A DNA stretch of 64,000 nucleotides from NCBI GenBank assembly GCA_029721435.1, contig CM056577.1, forward strand, positions 30,410,719 to 30,474,718, read 5' to 3'. The translations under genes were made by a program, and so were the position numbers. The notes beneath the pieces are model-generated. The model was not told where the DNA came from and ran no database searches. It saw only the letters and a program-made list of their open reading frames with translations. Source of the DNA: Gymnothorax reevesii (taxonomy: Eukaryota; Chordata; Actinopteri; Anguilliformes; Muraenidae). This document shows, in pieces, positions 11,866 through 22,905 of the stretch (position 1 is its first letter; the number at the start of each line of letters is the position of its first letter).

Positions 11866-13470
11866 TTATCTGGGGAGGTTTAGATGAATAGCAGAGCCGT
11901 CAAGTCTTTTTCGAGACTAAGAAGCAGATATGTTAACAAAAGCACTCATTCGTCGCACACCTTGGGTCTAACTAAAAAGCCAGCAACAGAATATAAGGGT
12001 AAAATGCATTTTTATCCAAGCTGTGCCAGTGACTACTATGTGCCAGCAGGTTTGCGCGAGCTATGCATTGGTTTCGCGCTGCTCAGGGATATGGGAGGTA
12101 CACAGTCAGTTTAGGTCAGCATTATTTGTCCCTCAAACGCCTCTTGATGGCTATTAGGCTGCTCATCAGTAAAATTCTAAGTGAGCGCATGTTGATTTCA
12201 GCCGCCCTTGTCCCGAGTTTTCAAGGTATCAAGCGTGTTTCGGGAGAGAACTCCAAACTGTCTGCGATCTCTGGAGACAGCAGCATGAGTTGCGTACAAA
12301 CATGCTTGTACATGCTGAGGACATACTATTTGTACATTCTTGATTTGGGTGGGATTGGAGATGCCATGCCCTTTGGATCCTGTATTATATAAAGGTTTTG
12401 TGACCCCCACCTATGCTGAAACACAGCTTACTGTGAGGGGGAAATCACCTGATCATAAGCAAGGTCACATGACAGCCAAAAGTCATGCGATCAATGTCAC
12501 ATGTTTGGAGGTCAGTTTTTCAGCATTTTGGATACTTTCACATTCATCAAGTGGCCTATAAACCAGCCTATAGGGTTCAAAGGGTTAAAAAATGCATTGC
12601 TGCAATCAGTTTCTCAATAAATATCTCAATCAGCTGCACTGAGGCTAATTGGTAATTAAATATCCTTTCTGTTCTGTGCCCTTAGTACCTCATTTCGATA
12701 TAATTGCTACTTAATTCACAGAAAAAATGTGCCATATAGCTTATCTGAGGTGAGACATTTTTGAGGCTTCAGTAATGTTTACCTGCGTGGAAAATACTTT
12801 AGTATTCAGTCAAATAGCATTCTGTCACTTTTCAATACTGGAGAATTTCCCAAAACAACATCATCGGACACCAACATTTATTTTTTACTTCCACTTTGAA
12901 TTCATAGATTCAAATCACCCAAGTGATTGGAACAATTTGGGGGAAATAAAAAAGAATAACTCAATTTCTCAACAAATAAAAATCTGCATCAAAAAAAACA
13001 CGCCATCAATTTTTTTTCCGTCAGTGCTCTTATGCTGATGACCTAAGCTATTAAGGCTGGTGATAGGAATTGGTTAATCTATTGCCATTTCTGAATGTTT
13101 TTACGCCCCTCTTATGAATACTTAATGGCCATTTGTAAAACATTTTATGAAGATGCTATTAGGAATTAATGGTGCCATTAACCCAAGTGCCTGTACACTG
13201 TACCAATCTATTTAGGCTACCTTCAGTATAGCTCGGCTTTAACTGCCGTGTTTTTACTGCAGACGTCATTCCTGTGTCTCAGCCAAGCCCTTTCCTGAAA
13301 GCAACAAATTTTCATGTTGCAGTTCCATATCTGATCACTTTGTGCTGAAGTTTAATCTGAGCAGATGGGCAATGTAGGAATTAAACAGCAAAATCGGCAA
13401 TGATCTTTCAGGCAGAAAATTGGAGACGTTCAGCGTAGACCATCATAAGAGTCACTGTTTTGCAAGTAGG
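11866..13470. other. Unassigned DNA
   Basis: No gene recognised. Frames of 60-109 codons here have no domain features. The segment 12590-12700 is rich in TAATT-type words and looks non-repetitive, but nothing more can be said. Confidence 0.4.
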
Positions 13471-14662
13471 TGTTGTGATTCTGCTTTTCTGTCTGTTCCA
13501 TGCCTTGTCCCATGTTTCTGCCCCATGCCATGCTTAAGTTTCGTGCCTGGCCTTGCGCCATGTTTGGATTGACCCTTGACCTCTGCTTATGTCTGACCAT
13601 TCTTTGATCTTGTATTGTGTTTTGGTAATTTTAGATTTCCTTGTTTTATTATTTTTCCATGTTCAGATTTATTCCTAGTACCTTGCCATGTCTCATAGTT
13701 CCCAAGCCATGTTTTATTTCTATGCTTTGTACTTTGTCTCCCCAGTCTTGTCAGGTGTGTATCTTGATCAAGGTCCCTTGTCTTGCGTGCCACTCATTCG
13801 GGTGATTTATTGGTTTCTGGGTTTCAACCTTCTTTCATTATCTCGTGTTCTTCCTTCCTCTCTCTCTTTTACTATCTTACTAACACATACTAACAGTTTA
13901 TTGTTTTCGCAAATAACTAACCCACACTAACCATGTATATTTTAACTAACTAAGTAACAAGCACTCGGGATTGTATAGCTGCACATACTAATTGATTAAC
14001 AATCTCTCAGCAGTCGCCCTATTCTAGTCTCCGCCTCCTTGCCTTTCCCTAATTATCTCTGCTGCTATTTTCCATGGATCTCCACATTTACTTTGTGCTT
14101 TCCTTTCTTTACACTATGCACTTTTAGTACTCCGTGACTGGAGCTGTTTGTCTGTCCATAGGTTTGTCTTGTAAACCCTGTCTGCGTTTTGGCTACGGCC
14201 TAATTCATGTTATTAGTTTATTCGTCATGTGTCAATCCCTGATTGTGGTTCCATTGATTGCACCGGCCTTCCCTGATCATGTGTTCTCCCGGACATGTAT
14301 TTAAGAGGTCTGTTTGTTTCACTTCCTTTGTCAGATCGTCATCTTCCTTGTTTCCTGTGCCACGCTTTTCTTGCCTTGATTCATTGTGATTTATCTTTCT
14401 GACTGGACCGCCCTAGACTTCGAGTTTTGCCGATTCCCTGTACTGTACCGCATTCTTGCTTTTTCAACCTCTTTTTGTCCGACAACAATTTTGTGATTGG
14501 TGCCCTGTGTATGACTCTGGATTACGCCCATTGGAATTTGATTTTGGATTGCGGACACTGTACCGTTGCCAGCTCTGTTGGGGGATTTCCCCCTTCAGAA
14601 ATAAAGCCTCCTTTTTGTATTTTACTGGTTGTCGCCATTGGTTCATTTTGTAAAACCCAACA
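13471..14662 (+). mobile_element. Solo LTR, ~1.2 kb (TGTTGTGATT family, plus strand)
   Basis: It starts TGTTGTGATT and ends ACCCAACA. It carries a TATA-like 'gtatttaagag' near 14296 and a polyadenylation signal AATAAA at 14600-14605 about 60 bp before its end, the layout expected of an LTR. The last 230 bp match the inverted copy at 22906-25371 (for example 'tggtgccctg' and 'tttttgtattttactggtt'). GCAAGT occurs at 13462-13467 and 14663-14668. This would be the target duplication, but on the left it sits 3 bp away from the LTR, so a small insertion must be assumed. No internal coding region is present. Confidence 0.75.
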
Positions 14663-15535
14663 GCAAGTCCCACTTTTGAAACACAGTACCATGAACTTTC
14701 CCGCCTAATTTTGCATATGCGTTTATGAAGGGAATATGATTTTTATTTAAAGGTCCCCTATTATGTCACCAGGTGCACAGCTAATTAGTTATCACAAGCC
14801 ATTTCAAAATCTTTCCCCTCTTGACATCACACGGGGAAGTAACCAACCAGAGGCAAGAAGAACTGATCAACTTCAGCCAAGCAGTCAATCTTCATTATTC
14901 TGGGTGGTCACTCCCCCTTCTCTTCCAAATCTAATTCCAGCCCTGGTTTTCTCTCCTTCCAGGCAATTAAGTGAACAGCTGTTTATTCTTACTGACCTGA
15001 TTGTCGTTCCACCTGACTCCCAGTACAGGGAGGGTGGAAAAGCAGAGGTTTTCAGCTCTCTGGATTAGTGATTTGGTGAACGGTGACCAACAGTAAGGCA
15101 CCAGAACTGGAATTCAGGGGGGGGGGGGGCACCAACACATACCTTTTAAACAACATTTAGTCCTGGCTAGTTGTCAATCATCCCTCGTTGACACGTTTTC
15201 GATTTATAGTAATAATCCATTGGCAATAGAAGACACAGCTTCTCTCCCCATGTGATCTAACAGCCAAAAATAATGGGGTAAATTCAATTAAGAAAAATCA
15301 TTTTCTTATAAACAGGCCTATGCTTTATGAAAGACAAACTGCTCTGGAACTTCTGCGCTACTTTATTGGCACATCGGGTGATCTAACCTGCGCTGTATGA
15401 TCGTTTTGAAATAAAAGCACATTTGAAGCGTCATTGCGCAATTTTCAATAACGCTGATTTAAATGCACCAAAGTGCGCGTCCAAATGAATGATAGTCGCC
15501 TTACTTTTGTGTGGAGTGTTTTCAGAGTGAACGTA
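14663..15535. other. Unassigned DNA
   Basis: No gene recognised. The segment 14800-15060 has the feel of a worn MITE ('tcttccaaatctaattcc', 'caattaagtgaacagctg') but ends could not be defined. A run of 12 G lies at 15117-15128. Confidence 0.35.
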
Positions 15536-15640
15536 ATTTAGAAAAAGATTGAGCACAAGTCAGGACTAATAATCGTTTTAAAGGGAGGTATCAGTGCTCC
15601 CCCAATTCCACTTCTGGCGCCGACACTGTGCCCTAACAAC
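15536..15640 (+). mobile_element. Fragment of the 10158-10537 element family
   Basis: It shares 'aaaaagattgagcacaagtcaggactaat', then a diverged form of the terminal region ('aaagggaggtatcagtgctcccccaattcc', 'ggcgccg'), with the right-hand half of the element at 10158-10537. The left half is missing. Confidence 0.6.
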
Positions 15641-16539
15641 AGGAAGTGAAACAAGTCAGGGATTGATGCAAAAAAGAATAGGCACTGAGAGTAACTATCA
15701 TTAAATGGCTGAAAAAAGTAGAACAGTCTCCACGCCCCAGGCAAACCACTTGACAGAAGGTGAAAATTCCAGGGATCAGAAAGTTAAAGTTCTGCCATGT
15801 TTAACATCTACCCGAGTACTCGATCAGCTGATTTCACCAATCAGTTCAACTTCCTGGCTGGAGGGTTGTTCTAATTAGCAATTCCTGGTGGTTGGGACAA
15901 AATACTGAGGAGGACATTAACTTTCTGGAACTGGATTGTCCATCTCTGCTGCTTGACCCAAGATAACACAGTAATAGAACAGAGCACAAAATAAGTTTGG
16001 CTGCAAATTAAAGTCTTGCAGTGGGTCATAAATTTGTACTATCAGTATGTACAACTGGCTCTTTAAATCAGCCCGAGACTGTTGACACAGAAAGCCCTTT
16101 TACCCACTGAATTCCAATTATGAAAGTTTTAAGTCTGTATCCATATCCTGAATTCACAAAAGGCCAGAAATATGGATCAGAATCTGAAATCAACCATCTG
16201 AATTTGCAGAAACTTCGCCCCCTTAATAGAAAATAAACCAATATATTCCGGGTAAAGCCAAAGTGGCCCACTCTGTCTAAGATCCTTCGAACAGCAATAA
16301 TTTCTACATGGAACCTCGGATCCAAATCAGCCACAAATCATCATTAAGATGAGTCCTAATGAAATTGACCTCATCTTTCAGGGTAGGAATAGACTTTTGT
16401 CTGCCCCTCCATGGATAGTGTGCACGCTTCATTACTGAACTATGCAAAATATGGACAGCACAGCAGAAAAAACAAGTCGACATGGTCCACAACAACCCCC
16501 GCCAATCATGCGCTTCTTATTTTCGAACTCGATCAAGGC
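15641..16539. other. Unassigned DNA with possible MITE remains
   Basis: The segment 15810-15960 ('ttctaattagcaattcctgg', 'tgggacaaaatactgagg') resembles internal parts of hAT-like fish MITEs, but no ends could be paired. Otherwise nothing recognised. Confidence 0.35.
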
Positions 16540-16692
16540 CTTTATGATCTGAAGCAACACACCAAATTTGGTTACTTTATCTGTAGTAGTTTCTGAGAAA
16601 AGCTGTCCCCTTTATCTCGGACGGACGGATGGACGGACGGACGGAGGTCAAACCTATATCCCCCTCCCACTTCGTGTTGGTGAGGGATAATA
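16540..16692 (+). repeat. Dispersed repeat end with (GGAC)n tract and terminal hairpin
   Basis: After 'caaatttggttactttatct' and 'tagtttctgagaaaagctgt' comes a (GGAC)n-rich tract (16618-16646). A terminal stem follows, CCCTCCCAC...GTTGGTGAGGG with a TTCGT loop, and then ATAATAA. The order of body, GGAC-rich tract and terminal hairpin is shared with the repeats ending near 25241 and 36195. Confidence 0.6.
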
Positions 16693-17805
16693 ACTTATGT
16701 CATCGGGTGTCTTGTGAATGCAAATGTGCCATAGCGAAGCAGGCTTTGCTTTAAATCTTAACTGGACCATTTCCTTTGTGTTAGGACTATGTAGTGGCCA
16801 TGTTTACTCATTATAAAGCGAGGCTCGGCCGATATCTGTGGAGGAAATGACAGCTGCATTTATTCAGGTATTGATAAAAATGATGAAAGACAGCAGTTAG
16901 CTGGTCAGTACAGCTTGTTCCATTATGCTGCTGACAAAGTACGGTGGCATCCATCAGCGTCATGCCCATGTACAGAGCTTCCGTCTGATGCGCCCACGCT
17001 TGTCCTGATGCCAATCCCCGGGGCGTTTAACGGAAAGTATGGCTCGCTGGACGGCTGCCAAGCGATAGCGCTGCGGCAGATCATTCATACGGTGCGGCGA
17101 TAAGACATGAATGGTGCTTTAGAGCACCAAACCCCAGCTGCCAACTCCATTTCCTGTTTGCCCTCCCCGTCGCTCAAACCTTGTAATCCTTATCGCCCAG
17201 AGTACATGCTATTTTTAATGCATCCACACAAAACATCTGCTCCGCTTGAGTGCCACAGGGTTAATGTCAGCGACTGAGTGGACGTGTCACTCGCTCAAAT
17301 ATGAAAATATGAAAATTTTCTTGGCAATGCTGAAAACTACACTGCCAGGGACAATCAATAAATCAATATATAAATAAATAAATATTTTCTGAGTATTTTC
17401 GGTGCTGGATGTTTTAATTTCCACTCAAGTCATCAGGAAGTTTACTCAAACTAAAAGCTATAAATAATAATTTCTGCTGGATCTCAGTTGGTTATGTGAG
17501 GCTAAGAACAGATACTGTTGAAGAGGGGAGATAAAGTATCTGAAATATGAGGCAGCATTAAAGTCCCTGGGAACTTGACATGTTTTTTGTACCTTGGGGG
17601 TATACAATATACGCTCATCGCATAAGAGGATGCCTACTTTTCTCAAAGTAAATTAAGTTGCACAGATATTCTGGAGTCAACTGAACGCACGCGGCTCTGG
17701 TTGTTTTGTTCAGTCCTGTTAAAATCTGCGCAAGATAAGAATTAAAATAATATCGGTGCTTTTAATTTGGCCTGTTGTGTACATGCAGTGTGAAATACAA
17801 GGTTA
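16693..17805. other. Unassigned, apparently single-copy DNA
   Basis: No gene recognised. The stretch 16810-17270 is balanced in composition and contains no recognisable repeat. It could include conserved regulatory sequence, but only comparison with other fish could show that. Confidence 0.35.
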
Positions 17806-19258
17806 ATTAAAGCTGCAAGCAGCAATGAATGGGCACCCTTGTGCACGTTGGGGGCAGTGACGAGATCCTGACGGGTGCAGCTTTGCATTAAAAACAATTG
17901 AATAGTGGCAACCTGGTGAGAGAAGCTCCGAGGGATACTTTGTTAAAATTTTGTAGGGGGCACTATGGAGCAATTCCCCCCCTCCCCATCGGCAACTCCC
18001 CTATCATATGTAAGTGCTCGCCATTCTTGACGTGTGCATCAATTTTCATGAGGTTATGACTTTGTAAAGCCACGAAAAAGCCAAACATAATTTGATGGCG
18101 AGGGATTGATAGTCGCCATACTGGCAGACGGATGCCATTGCTCATCGCTTGAGAGCATTCATTAAGTTATTCTGCATGTCTTAGAAGTGGAATACAGTTG
18201 GTGGGGTCAACAATGTTGGATCAGTACATGGTTGAGTAAAAAAAGGTCACTTCCTGTTACCACAAGGGGGCCACTATGATTATTACGGGATATAGTCTTG
18301 TGGATGTGTTGAGGGCGGGACTCTTATCAAACGTGAAGTTTGAGGTAGACTGGACAATATACACTGAAGTTACAGCAACTTCCTGTTTCATGGCGAATAC
18401 TGGAAATTCGACGCCACGCCTTTCAACAATGACTGGATCTTTTGCTAACTTTTGGTCAGAAACTGGTCTGACACACACCGATTTTGAAGTCGATCTGACT
18501 TAATTAAAATGCAAAGCATGCAAAACGCCAAAAATGGCCACTTAATTCAAAATGGCCGACTTCCTGTCGGGTTTAGGCTATGACTCCAGAGACTTTTTTA
18601 TGCGTCCGGGCATGGTTCGTGTATGTATTGATTTTTGTGCATGTCTGTGAAACGTGCTTTGGGGGCTGCTGTTTAAAGGGCATGGCCAAACCATCTGACC
18701 ACGTCCAAAGCTGAAAACCATATTACACATATGATGTTTGACTGTTACAAACATGTGAAGTTTCAGGCAGATTTGACCATATACACTGAAGTTAAAGCAA
18801 CTTCCTGTGTAATGGCGATACGTTAATGATTGCTGTATTGCCAGGGCAACCCCATTTGAGTATACATCACAATTTTCATAACACAGCATTAGCACAGTCT
18901 TGAGGCTATTCTGACCACATTCGAGTTGGATCTGCACAACCTGCTGCGAGTAGCGCATCAAAGTGTAAAACATGTAATTTCTTGTTGCCAGCAGGTGGTG
19001 CTATGACTATGATGGAATATTGTTCATGTAGACGCATTCAGGGCGGGACCCACATCAAACATGTGAAGTTTAGGGCAGACTGGTCAATAAACATGGAAGA
19101 TACGGCAACTTCCTGTTTCATGGCGAATACTGGAAATTCGAGGCCACGCCACGCCATTCAACAATGACTGGATCTTTTCATAACTTTTGGTCAGAAACTA
19201 GTCTGGATGACACACACAGATTTTGAAGTCGATATGGAAAATCCTGTCGGAGGAGTTT
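17806..19258 (+). repeat. Long dispersed non-coding repeat with internal reiterated modules
   Basis: It starts 'aattaaagctgcaagcagca' and 'gggcacccttgtgcacg', a start I recognise from dispersed repeats in fish. Inside, a module beginning 'gtgaagttt' and running to 'gcaacttcctgt' occurs at about 18333, 18755 and 19063. The first and third also share 'catggcgaatactggaaatt' and 'caacaatgactggatctttt'. Peptides from these segments (for example 18276-18503) are incidental. A related 3' portion lies at 21222-21537. The repeat class is unknown to me. Confidence 0.65.
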
Positions 19259-21221
19259 AACCTTTGTGCAGAAGCCAAATTTGGCTATTTATGGGTTACC
19301 CACTTTAATGCTGTATAATTCAAGATTTAAGCTTCACAAAGAGGAAAAATGTGGCTCAATTCAGGAAAGACACTTACAGCATTTAGAATTACATTGTATT
19401 TCAGTTTATTTTCATGATTTTGGTAGAGAAAATGAGCAGCAAACATAAAAAATCTTCATGAGAATTCACCATTGAAATTGTAAAAAAAATAATTCTGACG
19501 ATTGAAAAACTGCTGGGGCTGAAAACTATACATTTCTGGTATCATAAACTCCTTGAGCACAAGTAGAATTCATCTTCAACATTACATTCTAGATTACCTA
19601 CATGCTATTAGCCAAATTATACAGCTACCCAAGTGTCTCCCCAAAGTCTCAAAATGATTTGCTGTCAAATCATTAAAAAAATCATGTATTTAACACAATT
19701 AAAGCTTTAAGGCATGAAATTTAATACGAACGAATGATTTTCTGGTTGAGTTTAGTATGAATTTATCAATATCAGTGCAGTTGAATATCAGTGGTCACAA
19801 GCAACCTCTCCAAATATGAAACATGCCTTTTCTCCATAATAAAGTTTAGAGTTTTGGCCATTTTTCTTCAAAGCCAGCACAAACACGCATTAAATAAACT
19901 GCTAATTAAACGGTCAGAACATTCACCCTGTAATGAAAGCTACCAGTCCCCTCTTCAAAGCTCACGAACCCATTTCAACACTTATAAGGAGCAAGTACAC
20001 CTCACTAACACAGTAATATCTGAATTCTGAAATATAGCTTATTTTAACTGAACAGACACTCCACTTTCAGGGAATATCAAATCCATTGCGTCTCCCGATT
20101 CAAAAGAAACGTGCAATGAACGTACCGGGGGTCCACACCAAAATGCACGGGCAATTCGCGTTTTAAACAGGAAAAAAACCTCGACATTCGACTTTGTTGA
20201 GTACATATACATTCCGAAACAGAAAAAAAAAACAAACAAAAATAGCAGCCTGACCTTTTTCGTGAATCCCTTCTCCAGAGACATTGACTGTATAAAATAG
20301 AGACCGATGTATCCAGTCGCAAGAATCCTCCGGTCCTGTTTCATTCGAAATAATTCCAATAGAGCATATCCTTCTCATTTAAATCCTGTTATGCAACTGA
20401 ACACTTCAAGGCCAGTTTTGCGAACCGATTTTCTATAAATCCCGTCTATTTTAGCCGCGTAATGTGCATAACGTAGACAGGATACAACCGAGCCTGCTGA
20501 TACGCATTGGTTTGTATGCTCTGTGTTTGTCCAATCAATGTGTTTCACTTACTCTAAAATGTTTAAACACTCGGGAATTGGATAAGAAACGAGCCAATCA
20601 ATACATTGTTATCAGGGAAACTTCACGAGGCCATGAAGAGTAACTCTACAATTACGCAGAAGAGCTTGAGTGTATGGTTGAGTGATTGGCTATCAACGCC
20701 AGTACTCGGGTGGATATAAGGAAGCGCTGGATTTATCAATGAAGGAATCTACGCGTAAATCCACGGTAGGGAACTACAATTTTTTTTGTATGGGACAACT
20801 GTAATAGGCAATAGAATGTGAGAGAATCAATACCATGTCGATTTTTTTGCCTCAGAAAACTGATTTTTCTGAACTACTAATTGGAATACTGTTAGCTCAC
20901 TGTGGCTAAACTGGTTGCTACAAAGGATAACGATTTTTTCTGTGTCAAGATATCGTTTTTTTAAACTGCTGAATCGACACTATGGGCAAGGATACTGACC
21001 AGTTTGCACATCAGGCTTAGCTGAGGAGTTCAATTCATGCAGCTCTCAAAAAACAGGGAGTGGAGTGAACTTCACCGTATTCAGAACCGCGTTCGAGGTC
21101 TGCTTGCTTGTGAACATTCAATAACTGATCCGGGGGTGCCATCTAGTGATCGAGTACAGTAACAGCGTACTTCCAATGTGCAGGTCTATAGACGCGGGCA
21201 TCTACATCTGCAGAAAGGGGT
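19259..21221. other. Unassigned DNA between two parts of a dispersed repeat
   Basis: No gene recognised. It is AT-rich up to about 20040. The stretch 20400-20780 is less biased and contains TATA-like 'gatataagg' near 20713, with nothing else to support a promoter. It may be an insertion that split the dispersed repeat into the 17806-19258 and 21222-21537 parts. Confidence 0.3.
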
Positions 21222-21537
21222 TAAAATACAAAGCATGCAAAACGCCAAAAAAGGCCATTTAATTCAAAATGGCCAGCTTCCTGTCAGGTTTAAGCTATAT
21301 CTCCGGAGACTTTCTTGTGCGTCTGGGCATGATATATGTGTGTACCAATTTTCGTGGATGTCGGTGAAACGTGCCATGGGGACTGCTGTTTAAAGACTGG
21401 GGCAGACTTGGCTACGCCCACCTCCGAAGACCATTATACACAAAAATTTTCACCGCGACTGATACGTGTACCAAAATTGGCGTGTTTTCGAACATTATAA
21501 TACCCTTAAAAAAGCAATTCTTCTGCTAAAATAAAAA
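21222..21537 (+). repeat. 3' part of the 17806-19258 repeat family
   Basis: From 'caaagcatgcaaaacgcc' through 'ttcaaaatggcc' and 'gtgaaacgtgccatggggac' it parallels 18508-18690 closely. It ends at the TA where the Tc1 element begins. Confidence 0.65.
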
Positions 21538-21619
21538 TACAAGCCCAATTCCGAAATAGTTGGGACAAAGTGCAAATTGTGAATAAAATCAAAACGCAAT
21601 GACTTTCTTATCACAACAG

Positions 21620-22606
21620 CCAGTATTTCATTCACAACAGAACAGAGATAACACAGAAAATGTTGAAACTGACAAATTTTACAATTTCATTCACAAATGA
21701 GCTCATTTCAAATTTGACGGGTGGTACAGGTCTCCAAAAAGTTGGGACAGGGGCGTGATTACCATGGTGTAGCATCCTCTCTTCTTATTAACACAGAGTG
21801 GACATGTCTGGGCTTTAGCCAATTAGGCAGGCCAATTCAGCACATGGACTCTTCTACTTCTAGCAATTCTGTTGTAATAGCTGCAGTATGTGGTTTTGCA
21901 TTGTCCTAATGAAATACACAAGGCCTTCTCTGGAATAGATGTCTTCTGGAGGGGAGCGTATGTTACTCTAAAACCTTTATATACCTTTCAGGTGCTTTTT
22001 AAAACATGCAAGTGTCCCGCACCAAATGCACTAATGCATCCCCATACCATCAGAGATACTGGCTTTTGAAATGAATGCTGATAACAGGAGGGATGGTCTT
22101 TCTCCTCTTTTGACCGGACACGACACCCATGATTTCCAACAACAATGTCAAATTTGGACTCGTCTGACCACAGGACACTTTTCCACTTCCACTGCTACAG
22201 TCTATTTTAAATGAGCCTTGGCCCACAGAACACGGCGGCGCTTCTGCATCATGCTCAACAATGGCTTCCTTTTGGCATGATAGAGTTTTCGGTGACATCT
22301 GTAGATGGCACGGCAGACTGGGTTTACAGACAGTGGTTTCTTGAAGTATTCCTGGGCCCATTTAGTAATGTCAATGACAGAATCACGTCGATGAGTGATG
22401 CAGTGGCATCTGTGGGCCCGAAGATCCAGTAAAGGTCTTCGGCCTTGTCCCTCACGCTCAGCGTTTTCCGGTTTCTCTGAATCTTTTGATGATCTTATGC
22501 ACAGTCGATGAGACCTTCAAAGCCTTTGCAATTTGATGTTGAGGAACATTGTTTTTAAATTATTCCACAATTTTTTAACGCAAGCCTTCACAGGTTGGAG
22601 AGCCAT
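21620..22606 (-). pseudogene. Tc1-type transposase pseudogene
   Basis: Read on the minus strand from a start near 22606, the fragments follow the Tc1 plan: an N-terminal helix-turn-helix region, then the first catalytic Asp in [10 protein letters not shown] (about 22145-22180), then DNAKPH (about 21885-21905) carrying the second Asp. Several stops and frameshifts break the frame, including a stop just before DNAKPH. The third catalytic residue could not be placed. It would have cut and joined the element's own inverted repeats. No intact product is possible. Confidence 0.8.
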
Positions 22607-22905
22607 CTTTACTTCTGAGAAACTCTGCCTCGCTAAGACATCTCTTTTATCGCCAATCATGTTACACCTCTGATGCCAGTTTTCTTATTTACTTGCTAAA
22701 TGTTCTTTCAGCTGAATCTATTCTATATTAATTGCTTTTTCAGCCCTTTTTTGCCTGTGTCCCAACTTTTTTGAGACCTGTTGCAGCCAGAAAATTTGAA
22801 ATAAGCTCATTTTGTGGATAAAAATGTAAAATGTCTCAGTTTCAACATTTGAAATGTTATCTATGCTCTATTGTACATAACATTGGCTCGTGATCTGAAT
22901 GTGAT

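Noticed and set aside
20701..20760. TATA-type promoter (gatataagg)
   Set aside because: Isolated word with no downstream coding sequence or other promoter features.
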